60,000 nt of DNA from Strigamia acuminata (Eukaryota > Arthropoda > Chilopoda > Geophilomorpha > Linotaeniidae), in the NCBI GenBank assembly GCA_949358305.1, contig OX442315.1, forward strand, positions 9,328,427-9,388,426. The letters run 5' to 3'. The notes beneath the pieces were generated by a model that saw only the letters and a program-made list of their open reading frames with translations, ran no database searches and was not told the origin of the DNA. This document shows, one piece after another, positions 29,255 through 39,192 of the stretch. The position numbers and the translations under genes were made by a program. Position 1 is the stretch's first letter. Each line of letters begins with the position of its first letter.

Positions 29255-30064
29255 TTTTTCTAGAGAAAATAATATAGAGAATCTTATCAATACGATTTAT
29301 TTAACAAAATTTATACCGCCATCTATCGTGAAAATTTATCAACTTTATCGATGGTTTCGATATATTTTTATATCGGGATTTTACGTGCGGCTTTTTTACT
29401 ATTCGTAATATTCGATAGAATTATCTTTAGAATACTTACACTAGGAATCTCCGGAATCCACTTAAGTATTCAAAATGATGTGGTGCCGATTTTCTAATTG
29501 ACAAAACTCGTTGTTTTTAGCGAAGGTGTTCTCCGCCAACGTAGAAATCCTAATTTTATATATAAAATAGCCGTGAATATCTCTTGATATATTAAATTTA
29601 TCATTACTTACACGTAACACTCTAGTAAACGTTGAACTGTCGTGATGATATTTCGAATTTTCTCGAAGGAGAAATTTTCTTCTTCACGCCGAGGTCACGT
29701 GTTCGTCTCTTTCAGACGAAATTAATCACCGAAGTTTTCTCTCGTCCTTTTCTATCATGAAAGGATTATAACATTAAGTCCTGACACATAATTTCCGAGT
29801 TTACTGGTAATACATGAGTCTTACCACGAATCTCGAGGTTTTCTTGAAAGAAATCGCGACGAACTTTTCTATCGACGCAGGTGTCAAAGTTGACTCGCAC
29901 ATGTGTGTGAAGCTTGTGAGAGAACAAATCCTCTACTCTCTACCCGGGGTATTTTCACCCTATTCTCCTATAGGTTTATGATTTAACCATGACTAATTTG
30001 TGGGTCAAAAAGTGACCCGATTTTTTATCTTTTTTAAATTTTTATTTAAAAAAATACGCTATCA
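29255..30064 (-). other. Gypsy-2 pol-ORF3 intergenic region with predicted intron
   Basis: Non-coding by ORF content. A strong minus-strand acceptor (polypyrimidine tract, CTCTAG) leaves exon sequence starting at 29259. A consensus donor (GTG|GTAAGA) lies at 29824-29819, giving a possible 565-base intron. Near 30010-30026 the minus strand has GGGTCA-CTTTT-TGACCC, a perfect 6-bp hairpin. I see no upstream in-frame coding exon here. Confidence 0.45.
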
Positions 30065-33000
30065 CTAGCGGCGATCTTGAATCAGATGTATAAAATCTGT
30101 TGTGCATTCTTGATCTGTCGTAGAAATTCGCTTCGTACGAGGTTGCAGTTGTGAAAGTTCACAACTTCTTTTCCTTTTCCTAAGGTTATAATCATGTTTT
30201 GGATTATTAACTACGATGTCGCTTTCTTTTGAAGCGGGTGTTGTAACTTCTTCGGGATCTAATTCCATATTAGCAGAATTATTTCCTAATTCTTGATTAT
30301 TTAATTCACTTGAATTATTTACGGTTGAACTTTCGTTCATCCAATCAGGGTTTGGGTGATTCTCTACTCTTCCACTCTTTTGGTCGAGTGTCCAAGTCTC
30401 AATCGGGTAAGATGGGATATAAGGTGAGAGATCATCAGTATTTATGGATGGTTCTATTGATCCATCAACTAATTTTCTCAACTTATAAGCACCTCCAGGT
30501 AAAACTTCCGTAATTTCCCACGGTCCATCTCGTTTCTCGGCGAAACCTTTAGTAATTCCTTTCTCTTTATTTGAAAGGATGTGAGTGGCTTTCCATACCA
30601 AATCACCGACAGTATATTCACAAATGTGAAATTTATTTCTGTGAATCTTGTCGTGTCTCTCATAATTTGCTTGAATACGCAAATGCATCTCTTGATGTGC
30701 TCGACGTAAAATTCCAAGTAAATTATATACGTATTCTTCCGGGTTATTCTTGTCAAATGCATTTGCATGTTGAATGATCCGAGGATCAAAGGGAAGAGGT
30801 ACATTTCTTCCTGTGTTCAATAAGAATGGCGTTGCGCCTGTAGCTTCTGATTTAGCCGTTCTCGAGGCAAATGCAAATTCGTTTAAGAATCTCGGCCAAT
30901 GGGAGTGAATGTCTGAATAAAGAGCCAGCATTATTTTGATGTCTCTATTGGCCCTTTCCGTAGGATTGGCCTGAGCGTGATATGGACTCACATGAGCCAT
31001 TCTGATGTTGTGTTTTTTACAAAACTCTTCATAAATCGTGGATATGAATTGGCTCCCGTTATCACTAACAATTTTCTTTGGGTATCCCCATCTATGAATC
31101 ACTTCTCCTAACCTATTCACAATAGATTCACTAGATGCCTTACTTAAAGGGAATAATTCTACCCATTTAGTACATTGATCTATAATTACTAATACAAATC
31201 TGTATTGGCTTCTTCCTGTCGGTTTGGGACCCATTAAATCAATGCAGATTACTTCCCACGGGTAAGACATGTTATGAGGAGTGTAACTCGCTCTATGCTT
31301 TTTATGTTGACAGGGCTTGTATTGCTGGCAATGAATACAACTTCGGACGTAATTGCGAGTATCTTTATTCATCTTCGGCCAGTAATATATAAGTTTTGCT
31401 CGTTCGAGCGTCTTACTCATCCCTGCATGTCCACTTAATGGATGTCCGTGACAGGCAAACAGTACTCTTCGTACTAATGACGGTGGAATGACAGCTTTAA
31501 ATCCGTTTCCAGAGTCATTCAATTCCTCTTCAAACGTTGGTTTGAAATAAATCAGCATTTCATTACCATTTTCTTCTTGAAAATCTAATTGGTAACCTTG
31601 GACTGCTTTCATCCATTCTTTAGTTTTCTTAAACTTTCTTTGTTCGATTTCATCTCGTTTCAGATGATCGATTATTATTCTACACTCTTTGTCGGCTAGT
31701 TGAGCTTTTATAATTTCTTCTCGAGTCGGTGGAACTTCCTTTAAAACTTCAGTTAAAGCACTAAATAGTGTTTCTTCTGTAGCTTCATCCATCTTCTCCC
31801 CCTTTTCCAAAGTATTGTATAATAATTTGGAATAATCGAAATGAAGCTGCACATTCGTGAGAAATTGGCAATCTTCTCTATTATTCCTTCGAATAATTTC
31901 TCGATTTCCGTCCCATTCCGGCCAGAATTGAGTAATCTCGATTGGCTCACAATAATCATTCTCTGGAATGTCTTCGATCTCCAAAGGCGCTCTCGAGAAG
32001 GCGTCGGCAACTTGGTTCTGGGTACCTCGTCGATATTTAATCTTAAAGGCGCCACATTGAAGTTTAATTGCCCAACGACCAAATCGTCCCGATGGTTCTG
32101 GTGTTCCCATCAGCCATTTTAATGCTTCGGCGTCTGATTCCAAAGTAAAAGTCGTATATTCGATATACGGTCGGAATTTGTCGACTGCCCATACTACTGC
32201 TAAACACTCGAGTTCGGGTGTTGAGTAGCGTACTTCTGCCCCTCGTAAGACTCGACTAGCATAAGCTACGGGTCTAGGAGTCATGATCATTTCTCTTTTT
32301 CCTTCATCGAAGAATTCTACATCTTGGCATAACACACTACCAAGTCCATCATGCGATGCGTCTGTCAAGATTACGAATGGTTTCATCATATCTGGCATTA
32401 ACAAAACCTGTGTTTCGTCACATAAAATATTTTTTATTGTTTCAAAAGCTTTCTCTTGTTCTTCTCCCCATTCGAACACTGCTTTATCATGCATCATGCT
32501 AGTTAGAGGCCTAGCAATTTTTGCATGTTCGGGAATAAATTTCCGGAAGAAATTTGACAAGCCATGAAATCGTTGAATATCCTTGGAATTCTTAGGAGTT
32601 GGATATTTCCTAACGGATACTATCTTGTCTGGGTCAGGTGCTAATCCGGTTGGAGTTATCAAATGACCCAAAAATTTGAGTGTAGTTTTTCCAAATTTTG
32701 ATTTTTCCTTATTTACTGATAAGTTGGCCTTATCTAGTCTTTCCAACACATCTTTGATATGTTCAAGATGTTTCTCCCAAGTGGTGGAGAAGATTATCAC
32801 GTCGTCCAAATAGACTAACGCGTGTTTGTATAATGCTTCGCCCATCACTCGTTCCATTAAGAACTGAAATGTACACGGCGCATTGCAAAGACCAAAAGGC
32901 ATGCGGACAAATTGGTAATTGCCTTTCGGAGTATAAAAGGCTGTTTTCTGTCTATCTTCCTCGTCCATCTCGACCTGATAATAACCTTTGGTAAGGTCAA

Positions 33001-34356
33001 GAGACGTGAAATATTTTGCCTGATTTGTATTGTGGAGTAACAAATCAATACTTGGCATTTGTATGGCGTTAATTTCGGTGATTGCATTCAACCACCGATA
33101 ATCGATACATAAACGATAAGTACCATTTAGTTTGGCTACGATCACTGGATGACTTATGTAAGGTCCAGTAGCTCTTTCGATCAAATTATCCGCTTCTAAT
33201 TCTTCTACTAATTTAGTCATAATGGCTATTTTAGCAGGGTTATACATTCGAAATGGTTGTTTTTTCCACGTTACATCCTTTTTAAAGGTGATCTTATGCT
33301 TTATTATGTTAGTACATCCGACTTTATCTCTAAAGACGTTCTTAACACTAGCAATTACTTCGCGTAATTTACTTTTTTCCTCATCTGAACAGTCACAATC
33401 CTTTACCAGCAATTCTTCCCAATTATCTGGCGTGTGTGTGGCTGTTGCGTTGTCAGTCAACACTTGTACTCGAGCTAAATTACAATTTAACTCGTCAGTT
33501 TCGTAGGGTGCAGTCCAGTCGGACTTGCTGTCGCAAGTAAATACAGCTCGTGCTGGATTTAAATTAATTTTGGTTCGGCGCATAAAATTATGTCCGATAA
33601 TTAATCCACACACATTATTATCCAAAATGATAAAATTTATTGGTGTGAATTCTGCTCCATCTGCCCATTGTACACACAAAGTAATTTGTCCTAGTGGAAT
33701 ATGAGTAACTCCAACTGCACAAACTCTCATGTGTTTTGGACAATCTTGTATGAAATCGGGAGATGCACAAGTTTTACTTAGTAATTGCAACCCAATAAAA
33801 CACTGTGTGGCTCCTGAGTCCATCAAAGCATTGTAGGTGAGTCCACCTATTGTAATTTTCATTCGGGGGTCGTCGATGTGATTTCCCAATTTATTAATTC
33901 GTTCGATGCCATCTTTTCGTTTTAACTGATTCTCGTTAATGTAAGATTTTAATCTCGCAAATCTGGAGGATTTGGAGTCGGGATTCAAATTATCAATCAT
34001 TGATTGTAAATTCTCGAATACTCCTCCACTAGAACTGGTGGATTCATCACGAATATTAAGGTTGGATGTATCTTGTATCAATCTAGCTAAAGATTCGTCC
34101 CCCTTATCTAGAGAAAACAGGTCGTCGTGAAAATTCAAGAACGGGTTTGCTGTCTCCTCTGCCGTAAAGGGCGTATTTGACGCGATTTTAAACTTATAAT
34201 TCCAGTTCCTTTTCCGTGTCTTCCGGTTAGGACGAGCACGCTTAATTTCTTTATCTTGAATAGTTAAATTATCCAAAGTTTCGGAAAGTGCTTGTTCCAA
34301 GTCTGGTGGTAAAATTCCTTCGGAATTATTAATAGGGGGCTCGAGGACCCCCGCCA
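30065..34356 (-). CDS. Gypsy-2 Pol polyprotein (protease, RT, RNase H, integrase)
   Basis: About 1430 codons, read in the -1 frame after gag; it has no ATG of its own near its start (GTG at 34357-34355) and is expected to be made by frameshifting at 34360-34366. Protease motif LMDSGATQCFIG is near 181. RT: WLNAITEINAIQMPSID, FTSLDLTKGYYQVEM, FGLCNAPCTFQ, catalytic YLDDVIIFS near 515, FLGHLITPTGL. RNase H: LTDASHDGLGSVLCQ near 665, ELECLAVVWA, DADAFSR-like end. Integrase: HPLSGHAGMSKT...CIHCQQYK zinc domain near 970-1010, ICIDLMGPKP, VSDNGSQFIS ~1100, NPTERANRDIK ~1134. The C-terminus has VGDLVWK and ends with a basic YNLRKRKR tail. All catalytic positions look intact. Confidence 0.95.
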
Positions 34357-34366
34357 CTAGTTTTTT
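34335..34366 (-). promoter_or_regulatory. Gypsy-2 -1 ribosomal frameshift signal
   Basis: Slippery heptamer A_AAA_AAC (34366-34360) lies in gag frame directly before the gag TAG (34359-34357). A 7-base spacer is followed by a GGGGG/CCCCC hairpin with an 8-base loop (34352-34335). A -1 slip enters the pol frame with no stop. This is the canonical slippery site plus stimulatory stem arrangement. Confidence 0.88.
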
Positions 34367-36693
34367 GGAACCGGTGGGGTTTCAGTAATTGGTGCCGTAG
34401 TAGCGTTCTTTGGGTCTAAGAATTTACTAAATAAATCCGACACTGTCTTACTTATCGTTGTTTGCATACTGTTATTCATATCAGTTTTTAACTCTTCCAT
34501 TTTTTGATCAATAGCTTCGGCAGTTACCCAATTTTGGCGTGGTCGCTTAAATTCGTTCGGCTGCTGATTAGCGCTATTGTTATTGGAATTATTATTTCCA
34601 GGGAAATTATTGCTAAATTTTCGCTTTGGAAGCAGAGGACATTCTCTTTTGAAATGACCTGGTTGTTTACAATGAAAACATTTCCCTGTCTGATTTTCCG
34701 ACATGGCACATAATAAATTATCCATTGATACATTATTCTCTGTCAACTCATTGACTTCCATTATTTCTTCTTCCGGCTCTATTTCCATCATTTGAGTGGA
34801 TCGAGCCGAAGGTCTCATATTTTTGGTATCTTTAGAATACTTCTGGTTGTTAGATACCACTTTATCAATTTCCTTGGAATTCTCTGTACGGATTCTTTGG
34901 GGTTCAAAGAGTGCTCTATTCGTTCGTACGAATTGAAAGATTTTGTCTACTGACTCGCTCCTGTACAGATTTCGATCGATTAATCTATTGTAACTCGTCC
35001 AATTCAGGTTGTCGAAAAGTGTGGCAACATTTCCTCTTTCGGAATACGATCCTTGGGCTTTAGTGAATCTGACTAGAAATTCATATAAAGGTTCATCGTC
35101 TCCTTGGATTACTTTTCGTAAATTTCGGAGTCGAGTAGTTGGAATCATGTCGAATTCTTCACGAAATAATTCTACGAAGGTTTCCCAGTTGGTAAACTTG
35201 GTTTTATTCTCGTCATACCATTGTTGGGCTAATCCGGACAAATAGGTGGGAATACCTTGATTAACCATTTCGTCCAGAGTTAATCCCTTTGAAATAGCTA
35301 CAGTTTTAGCTACTGATAAAAATTTATCTATATCCTCCTGTTTTCCATCGAAAACTGGAAGGTCTTGTCCTTTGAAAAAGACTTTACTGGGTCCTGGATT
35401 ATTAGATCGTTGCGGCCCAGTTGTTTGTTGAGTTTGAACGAATGTATCTATTCGACTATCCAATTGTTTTTGGAATTGGGCGGCCATATTTTGTTGCATT
35501 TTCAAAATATAGTCAAATGAAATATTAGTTCCGTCAGAGGGAAGTCTAGTTTCTGTAGAACTTTCTGCCGAGAAATGTGAGCTTGGAATGTCATCGGTAG
35601 ATGCACGTGACGGATTTGTCTGGTCTCGGGGTTCACTACCATGGCTAGCCCGAGTGGACGCCGCGAGATTTAGCCGGATGCTTTCCTGTAAGGTTTTCTC
35701 CCGCTTGCGTTGATTGTCTTCAATTCTGTTCACTTCCGCCCACTTCTTATTGTATTGATCTTGTTGCTTTTGGAACTTTTCATCGTGTTCCTGTCGCCAT
35801 TGAGCCCGTAATTGATTAATTAGAATTTTATCGTTTTTGTCTATCGACTTACGAACTTCGTTTTGATTGACAACTTCTCCTTCAAGTTTATCTTGGCGAA
35901 TCTTTTCGTCGTTAATCTGTTTTTGATTAATTGCTTCCAGCCTAATTCGTTCCCTTTCAACTTCGTCTAATCTCAATTGTTCTTGTCGAGTTTGAGGTAA
36001 GACTGGAGATGGTAGTGGAGATAATTTCCGTCGAATGGCGGATTTATTGCCTCGCCCTCTAGGGGTTTGTTTGGCAAAATGTCTCGTCCCATTCTCCGTA
36101 TAAATATGTGGATTGGGTTGCTTTTTAGCATTTTCAGGTTGAAAAGTTGAAAAATTGGATCCTCCTACCTCCGAAATACTTGGAGTATTGTGGTAACTGG
36201 CGTTGCGGGAGTGAGGAGTTCTATTTCCTAAACTGGACTGATCAAGCGATTCCTTGCTTGATGTTCGAAATAATTCTCGAATATCTTGGTTACGAACCGA
36301 CGGAGTTTTAATTCTTGCTTGATCCCCCAACTTACGTTGTGGAGTTTTAGATCGTGATCGGTTTTCTTCAGACAGATCTCTTGGCGACGGGATTGGGTCC
36401 TTTCCAGAATTATGGTTCGCCGAACTCTCCTTCGAAAGTTCTGCTCGTTTTTCCGGAGTTGGATTAATACGTATGTTACGTAACGCCCGCTTCGTCACAA
36501 ATTCAGAAGCTTCGATTATGGTTTTGAACTGAGTTCTATCTAGTTCGTAATGCGTACAAAACTGTGTGAGTTCATCGGGAATCATTTCCGTTTGGTCACA
36601 AAGTTTTACATAACTTGAATCCAAGCTAACTATTTCTTCTACGGCCTTTTCTTCAGCCACTTTTTCTTCGTTAGGAAGATTGTTTGGATCCAT
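34357..36693 (-). CDS. Gypsy-2 Gag
   Basis: 778 codons, ATG 36693-36691, TAG 34359-34357. Residues ~60-215 are charged and serine-rich. Residues ~225-345 form a long coiled-coil (LRLDEVERERIRLEAINQ and EKFQKQQDQYNKKWAEV). The Ty3-type Gag/capsid domain is at ~450-560 (DLPVFDGKQEDIDKFL, GLAQQWYDENKTKFTNWE, LRKVIQGDDEPLYEFLVRF). A CCHC knuckle CFHCKQPGHFKREC is near 671-684, then an Asn-rich stretch. It forms the virus-like particle and binds genomic RNA. Unusually long for a Ty3/gypsy Gag because of the N-terminal extension. It overlaps pol by the frameshift signal. Confidence 0.93.
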   Translation of the reverse strand: MDPNNLPNEEKVAEEKAVEEIVSLDSSYVKLCDQTEMIPDELTQFCTHYELDRTQFKTIIEASEFVTKRALRNIRINPTPEKRAELSKESSANHNSGKDPIPSPRDLSEENRSRSKTPQRKLGDQARIKTPSVRNQDIRELFRTSSKESLDQSSLGNRTPHSRNASYHNTPSISEVGGSNFSTFQPENAKKQPNPHIYTENGTRHFAKQTPRGRGNKSAIRRKLSPLPSPVLPQTRQEQLRLDEVERERIRLEAINQKQINDEKIRQDKLEGEVVNQNEVRKSIDKNDKILINQLRAQWRQEHDEKFQKQQDQYNKKWAEVNRIEDNQRKREKTLQESIRLNLAASTRASHGSEPRDQTNPSRASTDDIPSSHFSAESSTETRLPSDGTNISFDYILKMQQNMAAQFQKQLDSRIDTFVQTQQTTGPQRSNNPGPSKVFFKGQDLPVFDGKQEDIDKFLSVAKTVAISKGLTLDEMVNQGIPTYLSGLAQQWYDENKTKFTNWETFVELFREEFDMIPTTRLRNLRKVIQGDDEPLYEFLVRFTKAQGSYSERGNVATLFDNLNWTSYNRLIDRNLYRSESVDKIFQFVRTNRALFEPQRIRTENSKEIDKVVSNNQKYSKDTKNMRPSARSTQMMEIEPEEEIMEVNELTENNVSMDNLLCAMSENQTGKCFHCKQPGHFKRECPLLPKRKFSNNFPGNNNSNNNSANQQPNEFKRPRQNWVTAEAIDQKMEELKTDMNNSMQTTISKTVSDLFSKFLDPKNATTAPITETPPVPKN

Positions 36694-37500
36694 TTTATAA
36701 AAATATAATTGAATCGGTCTTTTTTACTATTTTAGCGGTGGAAAACTTCGAATCGTAACTAGAATCGGATGGCGCAGTCAGGATGGTTACTGAAACACGT
36801 CTGCTGGTCTGGTCTGGAAGCGAATGATCTCAATCTGATCTGGCTCTCCTTTAATAGCAAGGGGCTGGGGATCCTTAGATCACCTAGTTCCTGATTGGCT
36901 GGTTCGTTATCAACTGATTGTATAACGAACGTATCATTTTCGTCATCAGTTCTCTACTAAGTCCGTTCTTTTCGACTTTTAGTCTTTACCGATAAAATAA
37001 AATTCCTTCGAGAGATTATTTGTAAATATTCCCAAAATTATATATTTCATAAAAATAAAATAAATTCACTTTCAACCTTTGTCAATTGTTTCCAATTATT
37101 ATATCTTCTCCTTAATACTGGATTTTACTTTGAAGTTCCATATTCTGCAAGTTTTCTTTGTCTTGCGATTCGTTAAACATGTTTAAACTTGTCTTACTTT
37201 TACTTTTTCACGGAAAAATAAAGTAAATATCAAAATATAACTATTCTGTGTTTTATATCCATCAAATTCTCCGAAGCTTTAGTTTTTAAATACTTCGATT
37301 AAATCTATCTCAACCATCGTGTGATAGATTTAGAATTCCTGGTTGCAATTCCTTCGTCCAGAATTGTATTATTCATTTTCTTCGAGAAAACAGAATGTAC
37401 TTTCTAAAACTGCAATTTGTAAAATTTATTTATAAATTTTTTAGCCTTATTTATCTCAAAAAAATTCACTTTTACAATTCAATCGAATTAATTGCAACCT
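36694..37500 (-). other. Gypsy-2 leader between PBS and gag
   Basis: About 0.8 kb AT-rich untranslated DNA; no ORF or repeat that I can support. Confidence 0.65.
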
Positions 37501-37519
37501 AATCTCGGTGGGACCTCCA
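37501..37519 (-). other. Gypsy-2 primer-binding site, tRNA-Gln
   Basis: Minus strand reads TGGAGGTCCCACCGAGATT, complementary to the 3' end of a tRNA-Gln of the GGTCCCA...GTGGGACCT type plus CCA. Two bases separate it from the LTR. Confidence 0.85.
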
Positions 37520-37521
37520 CG

Positions 37522-38101
37522 TGTGACGGTGACGACCACAACTCCCATTTAACAATGGTACCGGGAAGAGATCGCGATAAATAACAGTGAATACAATACG
37601 AGATAAATACAAGACAATTTATTGTTGGCAAACAATATGCAGTGAGCTAAATTATACATAAGACTAATGCCAACATTTGGCAAGTTAACTGACTATTAAA
37701 CTATACAAAGCATAGGCCAATTGGTCCTAAAATAATATCATTACGTGTCTGGGATAAGGGAGCGGTTTCCCCATCGCTCGACCTGGTTTACAGATGTCAT
37801 CTAAGCCGGATGGCTGTGTCCTGGAGTCCGATATGGCTTCGCTGGTTTCCTTGGTTCGCTGTGTAAAATGGTTGCACATCGATAAATCGAATGATCTGAG
37901 AAATGCGGTTGACTTTGTCTGCACCGCCACAACTTAGGGAGGATATTGGTTTAAGTAAATGTTTTCATTTACTTATCAATATTCCACTTATGAATTATAT
38001 TTAATTCATTGGAGTTGTGAAATTTGTTCTTATTCAGATATTTCGCCGATAAGTTGTTGTCAACTTATTTGTCACATTTGAGTTGTTAATGTAATCGAGG
38101 T
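37522..38101 (-). repeat. Gypsy-2 5' LTR, inner part (left of the Gypsy-3 insertion)
   Basis: 580 bp matching 25309-25888 base for base as far as I compared; ends at AGGT, where Gypsy-3 starts. Confidence 0.95.
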
Positions 38102-39120
38102 TGTTGTGACCCGACTGGACCGGGGTCAACGAAGAGTTTCTCTCGTGACCTCGTTTCGGGTGTAAGGGGAGCCGCAAGCGCGTCTCCCTTCCCTCAGTGC
38201 ATTGACATCTAGTCAATGGACAGGCGTCTGCCCTGAGGGAGTGGGGATGGCTCGTCCACCCCACCATTGGGTGATTCCGGTCACCTGTCAACCCCGCTTT
38301 GTGCAAAGGAATGTGCCTTGCACTGAGCGGGCAGAACCAACACAACCATCAAACGAGAAACACACGTAAACCCGTCGTCCTACAAGATCAGGCCCAAGTA
38401 AATATACTGGGATTGACCAAGGACAAAGGACAATTTACCGTGAGTACGTTTGGTCAGTGTCAAACTCCGCAGAGTAACCTGCGAGATAAGATTACCACAC
38501 TATTTTAGCACACCAGCTAGAAATAGTAAAAACCACTCCAGTTTAGCGAGTTGTGCAGACAAACGGTCGCACAAGCCTAAACTGCAGTAAAACCACGACG
38601 AGCGTTCCCGCCGCTGTGTGACCGCCGGGAGCCAGAAGAGTCCGCCGCTGTGTGATCGCCGGACACCACACAAAAACCTAGACAACAGCCCGAAGTAAGC
38701 CTTTTAACTAAGCATTCACTCGCGCCCGACCAGCGTGAGCCCGAAGGACCAGCCAGAGACGAGCCGAGGACGCCATATTGCCACGCCGGCCCAAGACGAC
38801 ACCACGTTGCCACAACGAGGACGCCATCTTGGACACGACCGAGACAACAGACGACCTCGCCGATTCCAGCCAGCTTTCATCATACCTTTACCTTTCCATT
38901 TCCCTTCACCCATTCCGATTTACCTTTTACCTACCTTTTATATATATATATATATAAGATATATCTGTACATTGTCCCACAGAATAAATCTATATTATAT
39001 TTTACCTTTTATATCTGTGTAATCATTTCTTTGGGTAAACCGCTTGAGCAAAGCGGTAGTGAGTTAGTCGAATTAAGTAATCAACCCACGAGTTAGCGAC
39101 GGTTAGAGTTGAGCGCGACA
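38102..39120 (+). repeat. Gypsy-3 5' LTR
   Basis: 1019 bp, TGTTGTGACC...GCGCGACA. Contains two YY1-like sites (GCCATATTG near 38770-38778 and GACGCCATCTT at 38820-38830), an 18-20 bp TA run at 38939-38957 that may act as a TATA region, AATAAA at 38983-38988, CATTGAC-ATCTA-GTCAATG near 38200-38218, and ACCGCTT-GAGCA-AAGCGGT at 39039-39057 near its end. Small ORFs in it recur in the 3' LTR and are not considered genes. Confidence 0.96.
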
Positions 39121-39122
39121 CG

Positions 39123-39140
39123 TGGGGGCCTGTCCGGGAT
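39123..39140 (+). other. Gypsy-3 primer-binding site, tRNA-Pro-like
   Basis: TGGGGGCCTGTCCGGGAT, two bases after the LTR. It matches the tRNA-Pro site used by many gammaretroviruses at 16 of 18 positions (CC-T versus CT-C). The exact tRNA in this species is unknown. Confidence 0.75.
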
Positions 39141-39192
39141 CAAGTCGAATAACTGATTCTAACCTGTGATTACATCATACCCAAAGCAAGAA

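Noticed and set aside
38034-39022. Several 60-100 codon ORFs in the Gypsy-3 LTR, duplicated at 50544-51496
   Set aside because: Their duplication simply reflects the LTR pair; low-complexity composition and no motifs.
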